In this document: one piece after another, positions 1 to 5,089 of the stretch
Numbering within the stretch: position 1 is the first letter of the stretch
Layout: every line of letters starts with the position of its first letter
NCBI GenBank assembly: GCA_020444005.1
Contig: JAHLLU010000157.1
Coordinates: 1 to 5,507 of the forward strand
Direction of reading: 5' to 3'
DNA from: an archaeon
Lineage (GTDB): Archaea > Thermoproteota > Bathyarchaeia > TCS64
Length of the DNA: 5,507 nt
Notes under the pieces: generated by a model
The model's database searches: none
Told to the model about the DNA's origin: nothing
The model's input: only the letters and a program-made list of their open reading frames with translations
Translations under genes and position numbers: made by a program

Positions 1-2
1 CG

Positions 3-395
3 TATCCTAACGACTTCTATGATGAACCCAGCGTCTACGGGGTATTCACAGACGAGGAGTATAGGGACGAGTTAACCAGCTTAGGTGTAAAGGTTCTTGA
101 AGAGGAAGGCGCAGTCAATGGCTTGAATGGAGTCATGATAGGGGTAGCTCAATCAAAGAATATTCCGGGCGTCTGTTTGATGGGAGATATTACATATGCG
201 AATGTGCCACAACATCTCGCGAGCAAGGCAGTTCTAGAGGTTCTTGTTCAGTTGATTGATGTAGAGATCGATACAAATCAGTTGAATATCAGAGCTAAGA
301 AAATTGATGCCTCAATAAAGAAACGTCTAGACATCTTTGAGGAAGAAGAGGAACTAGTGATACCCGAAGAGAAGCGTCTCGGATATATCAGCTAA
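3..395 (+). CDS. PAC2-family protein (proteasome assembly chaperone-like), C-terminal part
   Basis: This is the C-terminal 130 codons of a gene whose start lies left of the window; the frame is open from base 3 to a TAA at 393-395. The best family marker is the segment at fragment residues 40-62 (GLNGVMIG, then IPGVCLMGD), followed by the KAVLEVL helix at 75-81. This matches the glycine-rich core and following helix of archaeal PAC2 proteins (COG1938/COG2047 type). Family members are related to eukaryotic proteasome assembly chaperones, and some archaeal members bind the 20S proteasome alpha ring; the exact role of this copy cannot be read from the sequence. The tail (residues 113-130) is very acidic and then ends KRLGYIS. 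The tyrosine is third from the end, so this is not a strict HbYX docking motif. The neighbouring gene starts 48 bases downstream and appears to have its own promoter. The family call is fairly sure; the function is not. Confidence 0.82.
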   Translation, partial: YPNDFYDEPSVYGVFTDEEYRDELTSLGVKVLEEEGAVNGLNGVMIGVAQSKNIPGVCLMGDITYANVPQHLASKAVLEVLVQLIDVEIDTNQLNIRAKKIDASIKKRLDIFEEEEELVIPEEKRLGYIS

Positions 396-434
396 CCTTT
401 AAAACGAGCACATACACTTAGAGGTACCACGGAG
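396..434 (+). promoter_or_regulatory. Putative archaeal promoter and SD for the small membrane protein
   Basis: A CTTTAAAA box A candidate at 397-404 begins two bases after the PAC2 stop codon. It lies about 43 bases before the TTG start at 444, the same spacing as the other promoter candidates in this window. GAGGT (421-425) and GGAG (431-434) provide SD-like sequence; GGAG is 9 bases from the start. The call rests on inspection only. Confidence 0.45.
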
Positions 435-443
435 AAACAACAA

Positions 444-713
444 TTGAAGGCTTCCGAAAAAGTATACTGGATAAAATCCGCGCTAGGATTGATCACCGGC
501 GGGATATGCTTCTATGCGCAATCTATCGGCATGCAGGGGCAATTAGCCTTCATGATTGGAGCAACCTTGTTTATTGCTTATTCTGAGGCCTTAGCGATTC
601 TAGTAAAGGTTGATAGAAACAGAACTATTAAGATCGGATTGGGAGCATTTCTCTTTCTTTGGATACTGACATGGACCTTGTTGAATACCATGGGTATTAA
701 TGGATGGATCTAG
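444..713 (+). CDS. Small three-helix membrane protein, possibly EMC6-like
   Basis: This 89-residue protein has three hydrophobic segments at about residues 9-27, 32-54 and 62-83. A short charged loop (KVDRNR, 55-60) separates the second and third. The N-terminal SEKVYWIKSALGLITGG resembles archaeal proteins related to EMC6, a subunit of the eukaryotic ER membrane protein complex that inserts membrane proteins. I make this link from family pattern, not a search, so treat the name as tentative. The start is TTG at 444: no other start codon in frame follows the PAC2 gene, and GGAG at 431-434 is well placed. It would sit in the cytoplasmic membrane. The PAC2 gene upstream is co-directional but probably separately transcribed. 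The TAG stop (711-713) overlaps the TAG stop of the convergent minus-strand gene within one CTAG. Confidence 0.7.
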   Translation: MKASEKVYWIKSALGLITGGICFYAQSIGMQGQLAFMIGATLFIAYSEALAILVKVDRNRTIKIGLGAFLFLWILTWTLLNTMGINGWI

Positions 714-1084
714 TCTTTCTCAGTGTTTATTCTATACTGGATTATATCGGTCCACGCACTGAAGAATCCTTGATCAAATTGAGTTCTTATTGGTAGTTTT
801 CTAAACTCCTTGAACTCTTTCACATAGTCCTTATTGTTTTTCCCATTCCCATTGGGTCTATTATAGAAGTCTCGGTCATCGCCTGAGCGCACGGATAGTA
901 GCAACCCCTCCATTGCGTTGATGTAACCCATTTGGTACTCCTCGTCAGGGAATCTTTTATCCTTGAGGTTTTCTATTTCTCGCTCAGCGTCTGTGAATTT
1001 GCGATCATGCACATTCTCTAGGTATGTGACAACTGATTCACGGGTTTTTCCCGTGACGGTTAGTTTGCTTCCTGGTTTACTCAT
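710..1084 (-). CDS. Uncharacterised 124-residue protein overlapping the end of radA
   Basis: I do not recognise a named family. The protein is soluble and strongly charged. It has a helical N-terminal part (residues 15-45, rich in E, K, D and R), a motif YQMGYINAMEGLLLSVRSGDD at 50-70 that looks like a conserved helix followed by a turn, a flexible N/G/K-rich stretch (77-86), and a C-terminal aromatic segment FDQGFFSAWTDIIQYR at 103-118. The ordered aromatic motifs suggest a real folded protein, not a shadow frame. The ATG (1082-1084) lies inside radA, giving an 8-base overlap with the radA stop. An in-frame TAG five codons upstream excludes an earlier start. GAGG abuts the ATG directly, too close for a normal SD, so translation probably depends on coupling to radA. 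That argues for co-expression and perhaps a role alongside RadA, which is inference from position only. Confidence 0.82.
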   Translation of the reverse strand: MSKPGSKLTVTGKTRESVVTYLENVHDRKFTDAEREIENLKDKRFPDEEYQMGYINAMEGLLLSVRSGDDRDFYNRPNGNGKNNKDYVKEFKEFRKLPIRTQFDQGFFSAWTDIIQYRINTEKD

Positions 1085-2051
1085 CCTCGTCGCTCTCTAT
1101 TCCTCGTTCAGTGATCCTCATAGGGACCTCGCCTTCGGGTAGGCTCGGACTAGCCGTTAGTTTAGCTATCCTCATATTATTACGTCCTTTTCTCAGAAAA
1201 ATCCTGTTATGACTCATATGCCCCAGAATATGCCCTCCAACAGGTGAGACTGCTTTGCTGAAGAAAGCATCTGGACTGGCCATCACTTGGTTTGTGATAA
1301 CCGCAGCGGTGTTAAATGCACGGCTGATTCGCATCAGCTTGTGCAGATGTTTATTGAGTTGTTGCTGTCTATTGGCGAGCATTTCTCTGCCAATGTATTC
1401 GCTTCTAAAGTGGCTCATTACGCTGTCGATTATGATGAGTTTGATGTTATTTTCTTTGATTACCTCATCGGCATTCTCAAGCAATACGGTCTGGTGGTTG
1501 CTCGTATAGGCCTCAGCGTAGACAATGCCCTTTAGGACCTCTTTTGGTTTGATGCCGAACCTTGGGGCCATCTGTTGGACACGCTCTGGTCTGAATGTAG
1601 CCTCGGTGTCGATGTAGAGTACATTGCCGTTTAGTCCGCCTTGTGCTTCTCCAAGCTGAACCGTAACACAAAGCTGATGACAAAGCTGGCTTTTACCGCT
1701 GCCAAACTCTCCGTAGAACTCTGTAAGGCTCTGAGTCTCAATGCCTCCCTGAAGAAGGGTATCTAAGCTACTGCAGCCTGTGGTGAGTTTTCTGATGTTT
1801 CGCCGTAGTTCTACAAGTTCATCGCCGCGTACAAAGGTGATGGCTCTGGATTTTCTTGCAGCTTCGATGACTTTCTCGGCTACCTGTTCACCTATACCAG
1901 CTGATACAAGCTCTGCTACTGTTGCGGTGCTAAGTGATTCTATGGTTTTGAACCCGATTTCTTTTAGTTTGTTCACTGTGGCTGGGCCTAAGCCTGGTAT
2001 ATCCTCTATTGTTTCATACGCAGTATTGGTTTTTTCGAGGTCTTCAGACAT
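1077..2051 (-). CDS. radA: DNA repair and recombination protein RadA
   Basis: This 324-residue protein is the archaeal RecA/Rad51 recombinase. It forms ATP-dependent filaments on single-stranded DNA and carries out homology search and strand exchange. The length is normal for the family. Visible parts in order: an N-terminal helix-hairpin-helix domain (about 15-66, starting IPGLGPATVNKL, with a second hairpin at AGIGEQVAEKVI); the linker with the polymerisation motif region ITFVRG (71-76); Walker A GEFGSGKSQ (114-122, K120, S121); YIDTEATF (146-153); Walker B LIIIDS (205-210); loop L1 around SHFRSEYIGRE (213-223); ITNQV (252-256) and the L2 region leading into VGGHILGH (271-278); and the C-terminal LPEGEVPMRITERGI. 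The linker FxxA motif reads FVRG, with Gly in the Ala position. The ATG at 2051 has GGTG five bases upstream. It lies 50 bases after the zinc-ribbon gene and overlaps the next gene by 8 bases. Confidence 0.97.
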   Translation of the reverse strand: MSEDLEKTNTAYETIEDIPGLGPATVNKLKEIGFKTIESLSTATVAELVSAGIGEQVAEKVIEAARKSRAITFVRGDELVELRRNIRKLTTGCSSLDTLLQGGIETQSLTEFYGEFGSGKSQLCHQLCVTVQLGEAQGGLNGNVLYIDTEATFRPERVQQMAPRFGIKPKEVLKGIVYAEAYTSNHQTVLLENADEVIKENNIKLIIIDSVMSHFRSEYIGREMLANRQQQLNKHLHKLMRISRAFNTAAVITNQVMASPDAFFSKAVSPVGGHILGHMSHNRIFLRKGRNNMRIAKLTASPSLPEGEVPMRITERGIESDEDE

Positions 2052-2069
2052 GGCTGCACCCTAAGTGTC

Positions 2070-2083
2070 TACTATGTGTAGTA
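2070..2083. repeat. Small inverted repeat upstream of radA
   Basis: TACTA, TGTG, TAGTA form a perfect 5+5 inverted repeat with a 4-base centre, 19-32 bases upstream of the radA start. If the box A at 2093-2103 is used, this would fall around the transcription start or early leader. It could be an operator or a small RNA hairpin, but a 5-base arm can easily arise by chance. Confidence 0.25.
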
Positions 2084-2092
2084 TGTTCCAGT

Positions 2093-2103
2093 GGTTAAAT
2101 TCT
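2093..2103 (-). promoter_or_regulatory. Possible internal promoter for radA
   Basis: On the minus strand this reads AGAATTTAACC, an AT-rich box A-like element centred about 47 bases before the radA ATG, the same spacing as other candidates in the window. It overlaps the stop codon of the zinc-ribbon gene. It would let radA be transcribed independently of aIF1, in addition to any read-through. The match to an archaeal TATA box is weak. Confidence 0.3.
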
Positions 2104-2317
2104 ATGGTTCTTCAGGTTCCTCAGAATCTTCTGGTTCAAGCTCAAGAATAAGGGGTCCCTCGTATCCACATTTCTCACAGTGGTACATCTGGGGTAGTAT
2201 GCCATAGCTTTCTTTGAGTTTTATTTTGGGGCTCTGACAGTTTGGGCAAAACACTGGACGCGGTCTTTGATGCTTTGACTTTTTGAGTATATCTAATATA
2301 TCGTCAAGTCTTGGCAC
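2102..2317 (-). CDS. Small zinc-ribbon protein, 71 residues
   Basis: Two Cys pairs, CPNC (24-27) and CEKC (47-50), about 20 residues apart, form a typical zinc ribbon; the second is followed by GYEG, as in many such ribbons. The N-terminus (MPRLDDILDILKKSK) is a likely helix, and the tail (57-71) is a run of Glu, Pro and Asp. The protein resembles small archaeal zinc-ribbon proteins with no assigned function; a nucleic-acid or ribosome-related role is possible but not shown. The start is GTG (2315-2317): GAGG (minus strand of 2328-2331), lying inside the end of aIF1, is 10 bases upstream. The gap to the aIF1 stop is only two bases, so the two are almost certainly co-transcribed and may be translationally coupled. 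No alternative start fits as well. Confidence 0.85.
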   Translation of the reverse strand: MPRLDDILDILKKSKHQRPRPVFCPNCQSPKIKLKESYGILPQMYHCEKCGYEGPLILELEPEDSEEPEEP

Positions 2318-2319
2318 GC

Positions 2320-2628
2320 TTACTGAACCTCGATGTTCTCTTCAGGGAACCCTAGCTTGACGAGAGTCTCGTGTACTGTATCCCTGTGGTCACCCATTAG
2401 GAGAACCTGTTCATTTTTCGCTGTGCCGCCGCATGCGCACTTGTTTTTCAACTGTGTTGCTAAGTTACCTAGATCCACACCCTTGGAGTCGATGCCGTCG
2501 ATGACGGTCCATTTCTTTCCCCATTTACGTGTCTCTAAGCGAATCCTGATCCGCTGCTCTTCCTTGCTCATTTCCTCGCATACGCAGAGGTCTTTTGGAA
2601 GTCCACAGACGGGACAAATTTCTGCCAT
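2320..2628 (-). CDS. Archaeal translation initiation factor aIF1 (SUI1/eIF1 family)
   Basis: This 102-residue protein matches archaeal aIF1/SUI1, which binds the small ribosomal subunit near the P site and supports accurate start codon selection. The N-terminal zinc knuckle is clear: C5, C8, C15 and C17 in ICPVCGLPKDLCVC. The SUI1 core follows: RKWGKKWTVIDGID (34-47), then LATQLKNKCACGGTAK (56-71), QVLLMGDHRD (74-83) and the C-terminal LVKLGFPEENIEV. The frame is open for a further 15 codons upstream with another ATG at 2673, but those residues do not resemble the family and would cover the likely promoter, so I start at ATG 2628, where MAEICPVCGLP is the usual aIF1 N-terminus. It is the first gene of the aIF1, zinc ribbon, radA, unknown-gene cluster. 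No strong SD is seen before this start. Confidence 0.95.
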   Translation of the reverse strand: MAEICPVCGLPKDLCVCEEMSKEEQRIRIRLETRKWGKKWTVIDGIDSKGVDLGNLATQLKNKCACGGTAKNEQVLLMGDHRDTVHETLVKLGFPEENIEVQ

Positions 2629-2670
2629 TATCAACACTGTATCGAGGCGCCTAGTGTAAAAACTTTTGCA

Positions 2671-2686
2671 CAATAAAGTATATTTT
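2671..2686 (-). promoter_or_regulatory. Putative promoter of the aIF1-radA cluster
   Basis: The minus strand reads AAAATATACTTTATTG. It contains two overlapping box A-like elements (AAAATATA and CTTTATTG) about 43-58 bases before the aIF1 start at 2628. Using CTTTATTG would put transcription start near 2650 and give a leader of roughly 20-25 bases. Confidence 0.5.
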
Positions 2687-2700
2687 CATGTGTTTTAGAG

Positions 2701-2750
2701 GTTTTGGACGCCTTTTTTCGGCAATTATTTGATTAAATTTAACTAAAAAA
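2701..2750. terminator. AT-rich spacer with likely terminator T-tract for the ACT-domain gene
   Basis: Immediately after the ACT-domain stop codon the minus strand runs TTTTTT (2750-2745), the kind of oligo-T signal that ends archaeal transcripts. Further on are a palindrome TTAAATTTAA (2733-2742) and GCC plus six T plus CGGC on the plus strand (2710-2722). No gene fits in this stretch. Termination is inferred from base composition only. Confidence 0.45.
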
Positions 2751-3350
2751 CTAGGTGTAGTTTTGAAGAAGGCTGAATGCTTGAAGCGCCTGACTGCTGT
2801 CCAGTATAATGATAGTGTTTGTGCTACAGCTGATGAACTCAACGATGTTGACATTATGACTGGCCAGTAGATTGGTTACAAAGGCAACGAACCCGGGAGT
2901 GTCCTCAACTGATGGTGGACTCAACAATATCAGCGCTACTAGGTTTTTCTGGAACTGTACTTTTTCAGGTAGCTGGTTCTTCATGATGGTCTGATCAACC
3001 ACGTAGACATACTGGTCAGTAAGGTGGGCAGTCACGATGTGGGGTATGTCCAGTTTGATGGGTGAGATAACTACACCGATCTTGTCTTGTAGTCTAACCT
3101 TGCTGTCCTTGAGTATTGATTGAACTGCTTCCTCGCGTAGAGACCTGTCTATGCTTATCTCGTCTGCTACCCTGATGACCGCTGCTTTTACTGCTTCTAG
3201 GCTGCCTTCACCGATCTCTTCTTGGAGAACGCGGGCTAGGGCGCTGTAGTTCACTATTTTGAGGTTTAGGGCGTCCAGTAGGCTTGGCCTCATCTGTATT
3301 GTTTCTCTGACCTGCTGTGCTATGCTTTGTGTTCTATCTGTGTTATCCAT
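2751..3350 (-). CDS. ACT-domain protein, predicted amino-acid-responsive regulator
   Basis: With the start chosen here the protein has 199 residues. The N-terminal helical part carries VRETIQMRPSLLDALNLKIVNYSALAR (14-40), a signature I associate with archaeal ACT-domain proteins of unassigned function, in which the IVNYSALAR region packs like a small helical DNA-binding or dimer domain. The middle (residues 80-130) has an ACT-like strand pattern. The C-terminal segment 138-196 fits an ACT domain well (VEDTPGFVAFVTNLLASHNV, then IVEFISCSTNTIIILD), as in aspartate kinase, where it binds an amino acid effector. No catalytic domain is attached, so a regulatory role is likely. The frame extends to an ATG at 3416, but those 22 residues are unlike the family and cover the argG control region; ATG 3350 is preferred. 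It has no clear SD and a predicted short leader. Divergence from argG suggests it may regulate arginine synthesis, which is inference. Confidence 0.8.
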   Translation of the reverse strand: MDNTDRTQSIAQQVRETIQMRPSLLDALNLKIVNYSALARVLQEEIGEGSLEAVKAAVIRVADEISIDRSLREEAVQSILKDSKVRLQDKIGVVISPIKLDIPHIVTAHLTDQYVYVVDQTIMKNQLPEKVQFQKNLVALILLSPPSVEDTPGFVAFVTNLLASHNVNIVEFISCSTNTIIILDSSQALQAFSLLQNYT

Positions 3351-3364
3351 TGCCGTATTTGTTA

Positions 3365-3388
3365 CATTTATGTCATAAGGTATAAATG
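3365..3388. repeat. Inverted repeat in the ACT gene/argG divergent control region
   Basis: CATTTAT (3365-3371) and ATAAATG (3382-3388) are exact reverse complements separated by 10 bases. The right arm coincides with the argG TATA element. It could be an operator for a dimeric regulator, or simply two TATA-like boxes in opposite orientation. Confidence 0.5.
3379..3388. promoter_or_regulatory. Bidirectional TATA element for argG (+) and ACT-domain gene (-)
   Basis: GGTATAAATG on the plus strand is centred about 51 bases before the argG ATG and predicts transcription start near 3410, giving a leader of about 25 bases. Read on the minus strand it gives CATTTATACC, centred about 34 bases before the ACT-domain ATG at 3350, which would produce a leader of about 9 bases. 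It is the only strong TATA candidate in this 84-base gap. Confidence 0.55.
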
Positions 3389-3420
3389 CTTGCATCAGGT
3401 TGTCAGTGTTCATCACAAAT

Positions 3421-3426
3421 AGAGGA
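3421..3426 (+). promoter_or_regulatory. SD-like site of argG
   Basis: AGAGGA lies 8 bases before the argG ATG at 3435 and matches the archaeal anti-SD core GAGG. It supports the chosen start. Confidence 0.5.
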
Positions 3427-3434
3427 TAATTGCA

Positions 3435-4694
3435 ATGGCTAAAGACAAAGTAGTTCTAGCGTACAGCGGTGGATTGGACACATCCATGATGGTCAAATGG
3501 CTCCAACAGGAGTACAACATGGACGTAATAACCTGCAACCTAAACGTAGGACAAGACAAAGAAAGCAAAGGCATAGAAGAAAAAGCATGGGCTATGGGGG
3601 CAATCAACCACTATAGTTTCGATGCACGTGAAGAATTCGCCAAGGAGTACATATTCCCAGCGATAAAGGCAAACGCACTATACATGGGAACATACCCCGT
3701 AAGCAGCAGTCTAAGCAGGCCCCTAATCTCAAAGAAACTCGTGGAAGTTGCAGAGATGGAGGACGCACAGGCAGTAGCACACGGATGTACAGGTAAAGGC
3801 AACGATCAGGTAAGGTTCGATATCACAATAAAGGCACTGAACCCAAAACTCAAAGTCATTGCACCCGTCAGAGAATGGAAATTTGATAGATCAGGACAGA
3901 TCGAGTGGGCAAAAGAACATGATGTACCTATCCCGGTAACCGCTGATAGCCCCTACAGTATTGATGAGAACCTGTGGGGTCGTAGCGTAGAGGGAGGTAT
4001 TCTTGAGCACCCTGATGTGCAGGTACCGAAGGAGGTCTGGGACTGGACTACACCGGTCGAGTTAGCCCCTGATGAGCCGACTTTCATAAAGATCGGTTTC
4101 AAGGAAGGCGTACCTGTAAGTCTGGACAACGTGGAGTACAAACCTCATGAGTTAATCAAGAAGGTTCGTGATCTTTCAGGAGCTCATGGTATTGGAAGGA
4201 TCGAGCATATGGAGGACCGTGTGGTTGGTTTGAAGACGCGTGAGACCTATGAGGTTCCTGCTGCGGAGACTATAATCAATGCGCACACTGATCTTGAGAA
4301 GATGGTCTTGACTCGTCACCAGAAGCTCCTGAAGATGGAGATGGATATTAAATGGGCGACAGCCGTCTATCAGGGACTCTGGGTTGATCCATACAAGGAA
4401 GACCTTGATGTCTATATCAATAACACCCAGAAGAACGTCACAGGCAGCGTGACCATGAAGCTCTTCAAGGGAACAGCTAAACCAGTGAGCCGTGAGAGTC
4501 CATTCAGTCTCTACGACTATAACTTGGCTAGCTTCGACATCAACACCCACTATGATCAGGGCGATGCTCTGGGCTTCATCAACCTCTGGGGTCTACCAAG
4601 CGTTACTGCTTGGAACCTCAAACGCAAGATCGCTGATGAAGGAATCAAAGAGATGGGCAAGAAGGTCGTCCCAGTCCCCACCGGGGACTATTAG
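3435..4694 (+). CDS. argG: Argininosuccinate synthase
   Basis: This 419-residue cytoplasmic enzyme joins citrulline and aspartate using ATP to make argininosuccinate, the penultimate step of arginine synthesis. The length is close to the usual 400 or so. The N-terminal ATP pyrophosphatase P-loop AYSGGLDTS is at residues 9-17. The family signature GCTGKGNDQVRF lies at 117-128, and the ligand-binding region YSIDENLWGRSVEGGILE at 174-191. The multimerisation and C-terminal domain contains GIGRIEHMEDRVVGLKTRE (252-270). No key residue appears to be missing. ATG 3435 gives the expected start just before the P-loop, with AGAGGA upstream. No argH is in the window; the neighbours are the divergent ACT-domain gene and a winged-helix gene 71 bases downstream. 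Codon use changes along the gene: of the first five Arg codons one is CGN, while of the last eight seven are CGN, and ATA for Ile also falls sharply after about base 3930. Confidence 0.98.
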   Translation: MAKDKVVLAYSGGLDTSMMVKWLQQEYNMDVITCNLNVGQDKESKGIEEKAWAMGAINHYSFDAREEFAKEYIFPAIKANALYMGTYPVSSSLSRPLISKKLVEVAEMEDAQAVAHGCTGKGNDQVRFDITIKALNPKLKVIAPVREWKFDRSGQIEWAKEHDVPIPVTADSPYSIDENLWGRSVEGGILEHPDVQVPKEVWDWTTPVELAPDEPTFIKIGFKEGVPVSLDNVEYKPHELIKKVRDLSGAHGIGRIEHMEDRVVGLKTRETYEVPAAETIINAHTDLEKMVLTRHQKLLKMEMDIKWATAVYQGLWVDPYKEDLDVYINNTQKNVTGSVTMKLFKGTAKPVSRESPFSLYDYNLASFDINTHYDQGDALGFINLWGLPSVTAWNLKRKIADEGIKEMGKKVVPVPTGDY

Positions 4695-4709
4695 GTTCAC
4701 ACATTTCAA

Positions 4710-4731
4710 CCCTTTTCTTAATAAACAAGGG
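4710..4731 (+). terminator. Possible argG terminator, overlapping the next promoter
   Basis: CCCTT (4710-4714) and AAGGG (4727-4731) are complementary arms around a 12-base loop, and the stretch contains the T-rich CCCTTTTCTT. A weak hairpin plus T-tract could end argG transcripts. The same bases include the box A candidate of the next gene, so both roles are tentative. Confidence 0.3.
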
Positions 4732-4755
4732 ACACAGTTTCTATCCATAAGAGGT
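4717..4755 (+). promoter_or_regulatory. Putative promoter and SD for the winged-helix/hjc unit
   Basis: CTTAATAAA (4717-4725) is a box A-like element about 45 bases before the TTG start at 4766. AGAGGT (4750-4755) is an SD match with a 10-base spacer and supports that start. Confidence 0.45.
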
Positions 4756-4765
4756 AGCCCAACCC

Positions 4766-5089
4766 TTGTCAACGCGCGAAGAATCACTCATAGAGATATT
4801 AGAAAGAGCCTTACCACTACCACCAAAGATTATTGTAGGCTACAATAAACTTGAAAGAGATTTCACCAGCGGCGATCTATCACGAACCTGTGACATCAGC
4901 CGCAGTAGCGCCAAGTTTTACGTCAACAAGATGGTGGATTTACGGCTCGTAACCAAGGTACCACACAAAAGAATGTACCAGAAATTCGCTAACGCAAACA
5001 AGTTCAGCGACTGGCTGAAGGATTTATCAAAGTTAGCATTAGAGCCTCTTGAGTCGGGTCAACTGGAACTCCCTGAGGAGGAATACTAG
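4766..5089 (+). CDS. Small winged-helix DNA-binding protein co-transcribed with hjc
   Basis: The protein has 107 residues. Residues 33-73 look like a winged helix-turn-helix: FTSGDLSRTCDIS (helix 2 and turn), RSSAKFYVNKMVDLRLV (recognition helix) and TKVPHKRMYQKF (wing). The N-terminus (5-20) is a short helix, then comes KIIVGYNKLE, and the tail (92-107) is acidic. The pattern is that of small archaeal MarR/ArsR-like regulators, but with no ligand or metal residues I can point to. The start is TTG at 4766 with AGAGGT ten bases upstream; no ATG gives a complete fold. The TAG stop (5087-5089) shares its G with the GTG start of hjc, so the two are translated as a pair. It may regulate the unit or act as a DNA-binding partner of the resolvase; the sequence cannot decide. 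No specific family name is recognised. Confidence 0.8.
   Translation: MSTREESLIEILERALPLPPKIIVGYNKLERDFTSGDLSRTCDISRSSAKFYVNKMVDLRLVTKVPHKRMYQKFANANKFSDWLKDLSKLALEPLESGQLELPEEEY
5075..5081 (+). promoter_or_regulatory. Strong SD fixing the hjc start
   Basis: GAGGAGG inside the end of the winged-helix gene is followed by a 7-base spacer and then GTG at 5089. This is the best SD in the window and favours the GTG over the internal ATG at 5173. Confidence 0.65.

Noticed and set aside
1255..2064. Plus-strand open frames at 1255-1509, 1287-1535 and 1780-2064
   Set aside because: They lie antisense to radA, whose domains are complete there; their translations show no recognisable motifs.
2333..2659. 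Plus-strand open frame of 108 codons opposite aIF1
   Set aside because: aIF1 is clearly coding on the other strand, with its zinc knuckle and SUI1 core intact.
2629..2673. A 15-codon N-terminal extension of aIF1 from ATG 2673
   Set aside because: The residues do not resemble the aIF1 N-terminus and would overlap the likely promoter and leader; ATG 2628 gives the normal length.
2629..2750. tRNA or small RNA gene in the spacer
   Set aside because: No cloverleaf, GTTC-like T-loop motif or stable GC-rich stem was seen; the spacer is AT-rich and fits promoter plus terminator.
2651..2854. Minus-strand open frame of 67 codons between aIF1 and the ACT gene
   Set aside because: It overlaps the end of the ACT-domain gene in another frame and runs through an AT-rich spacer and promoter; nothing suggests a protein.
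3351..3416. A 22-codon N-terminal extension of the ACT-domain protein from ATG 3416
   Set aside because: It would cover the TATA element and inverted repeat, leave only 18 bases to argG, and has no SD or family resemblance.
4176..4550. Minus-strand open frame of 124 codons, and others at 3413-3607, 3611-3802, 3953-4141 and 4593-4787
   Set aside because: All but the last lie wholly within argG or its promoter region and the last overlaps its end; none has a plausible RBS or fold, while argG is intact.
4492..4848. Plus-strand open frame of 118 codons across the argG end and the winged-helix start
   Set aside because: It is out of frame with both real genes, and its translation has no family features.
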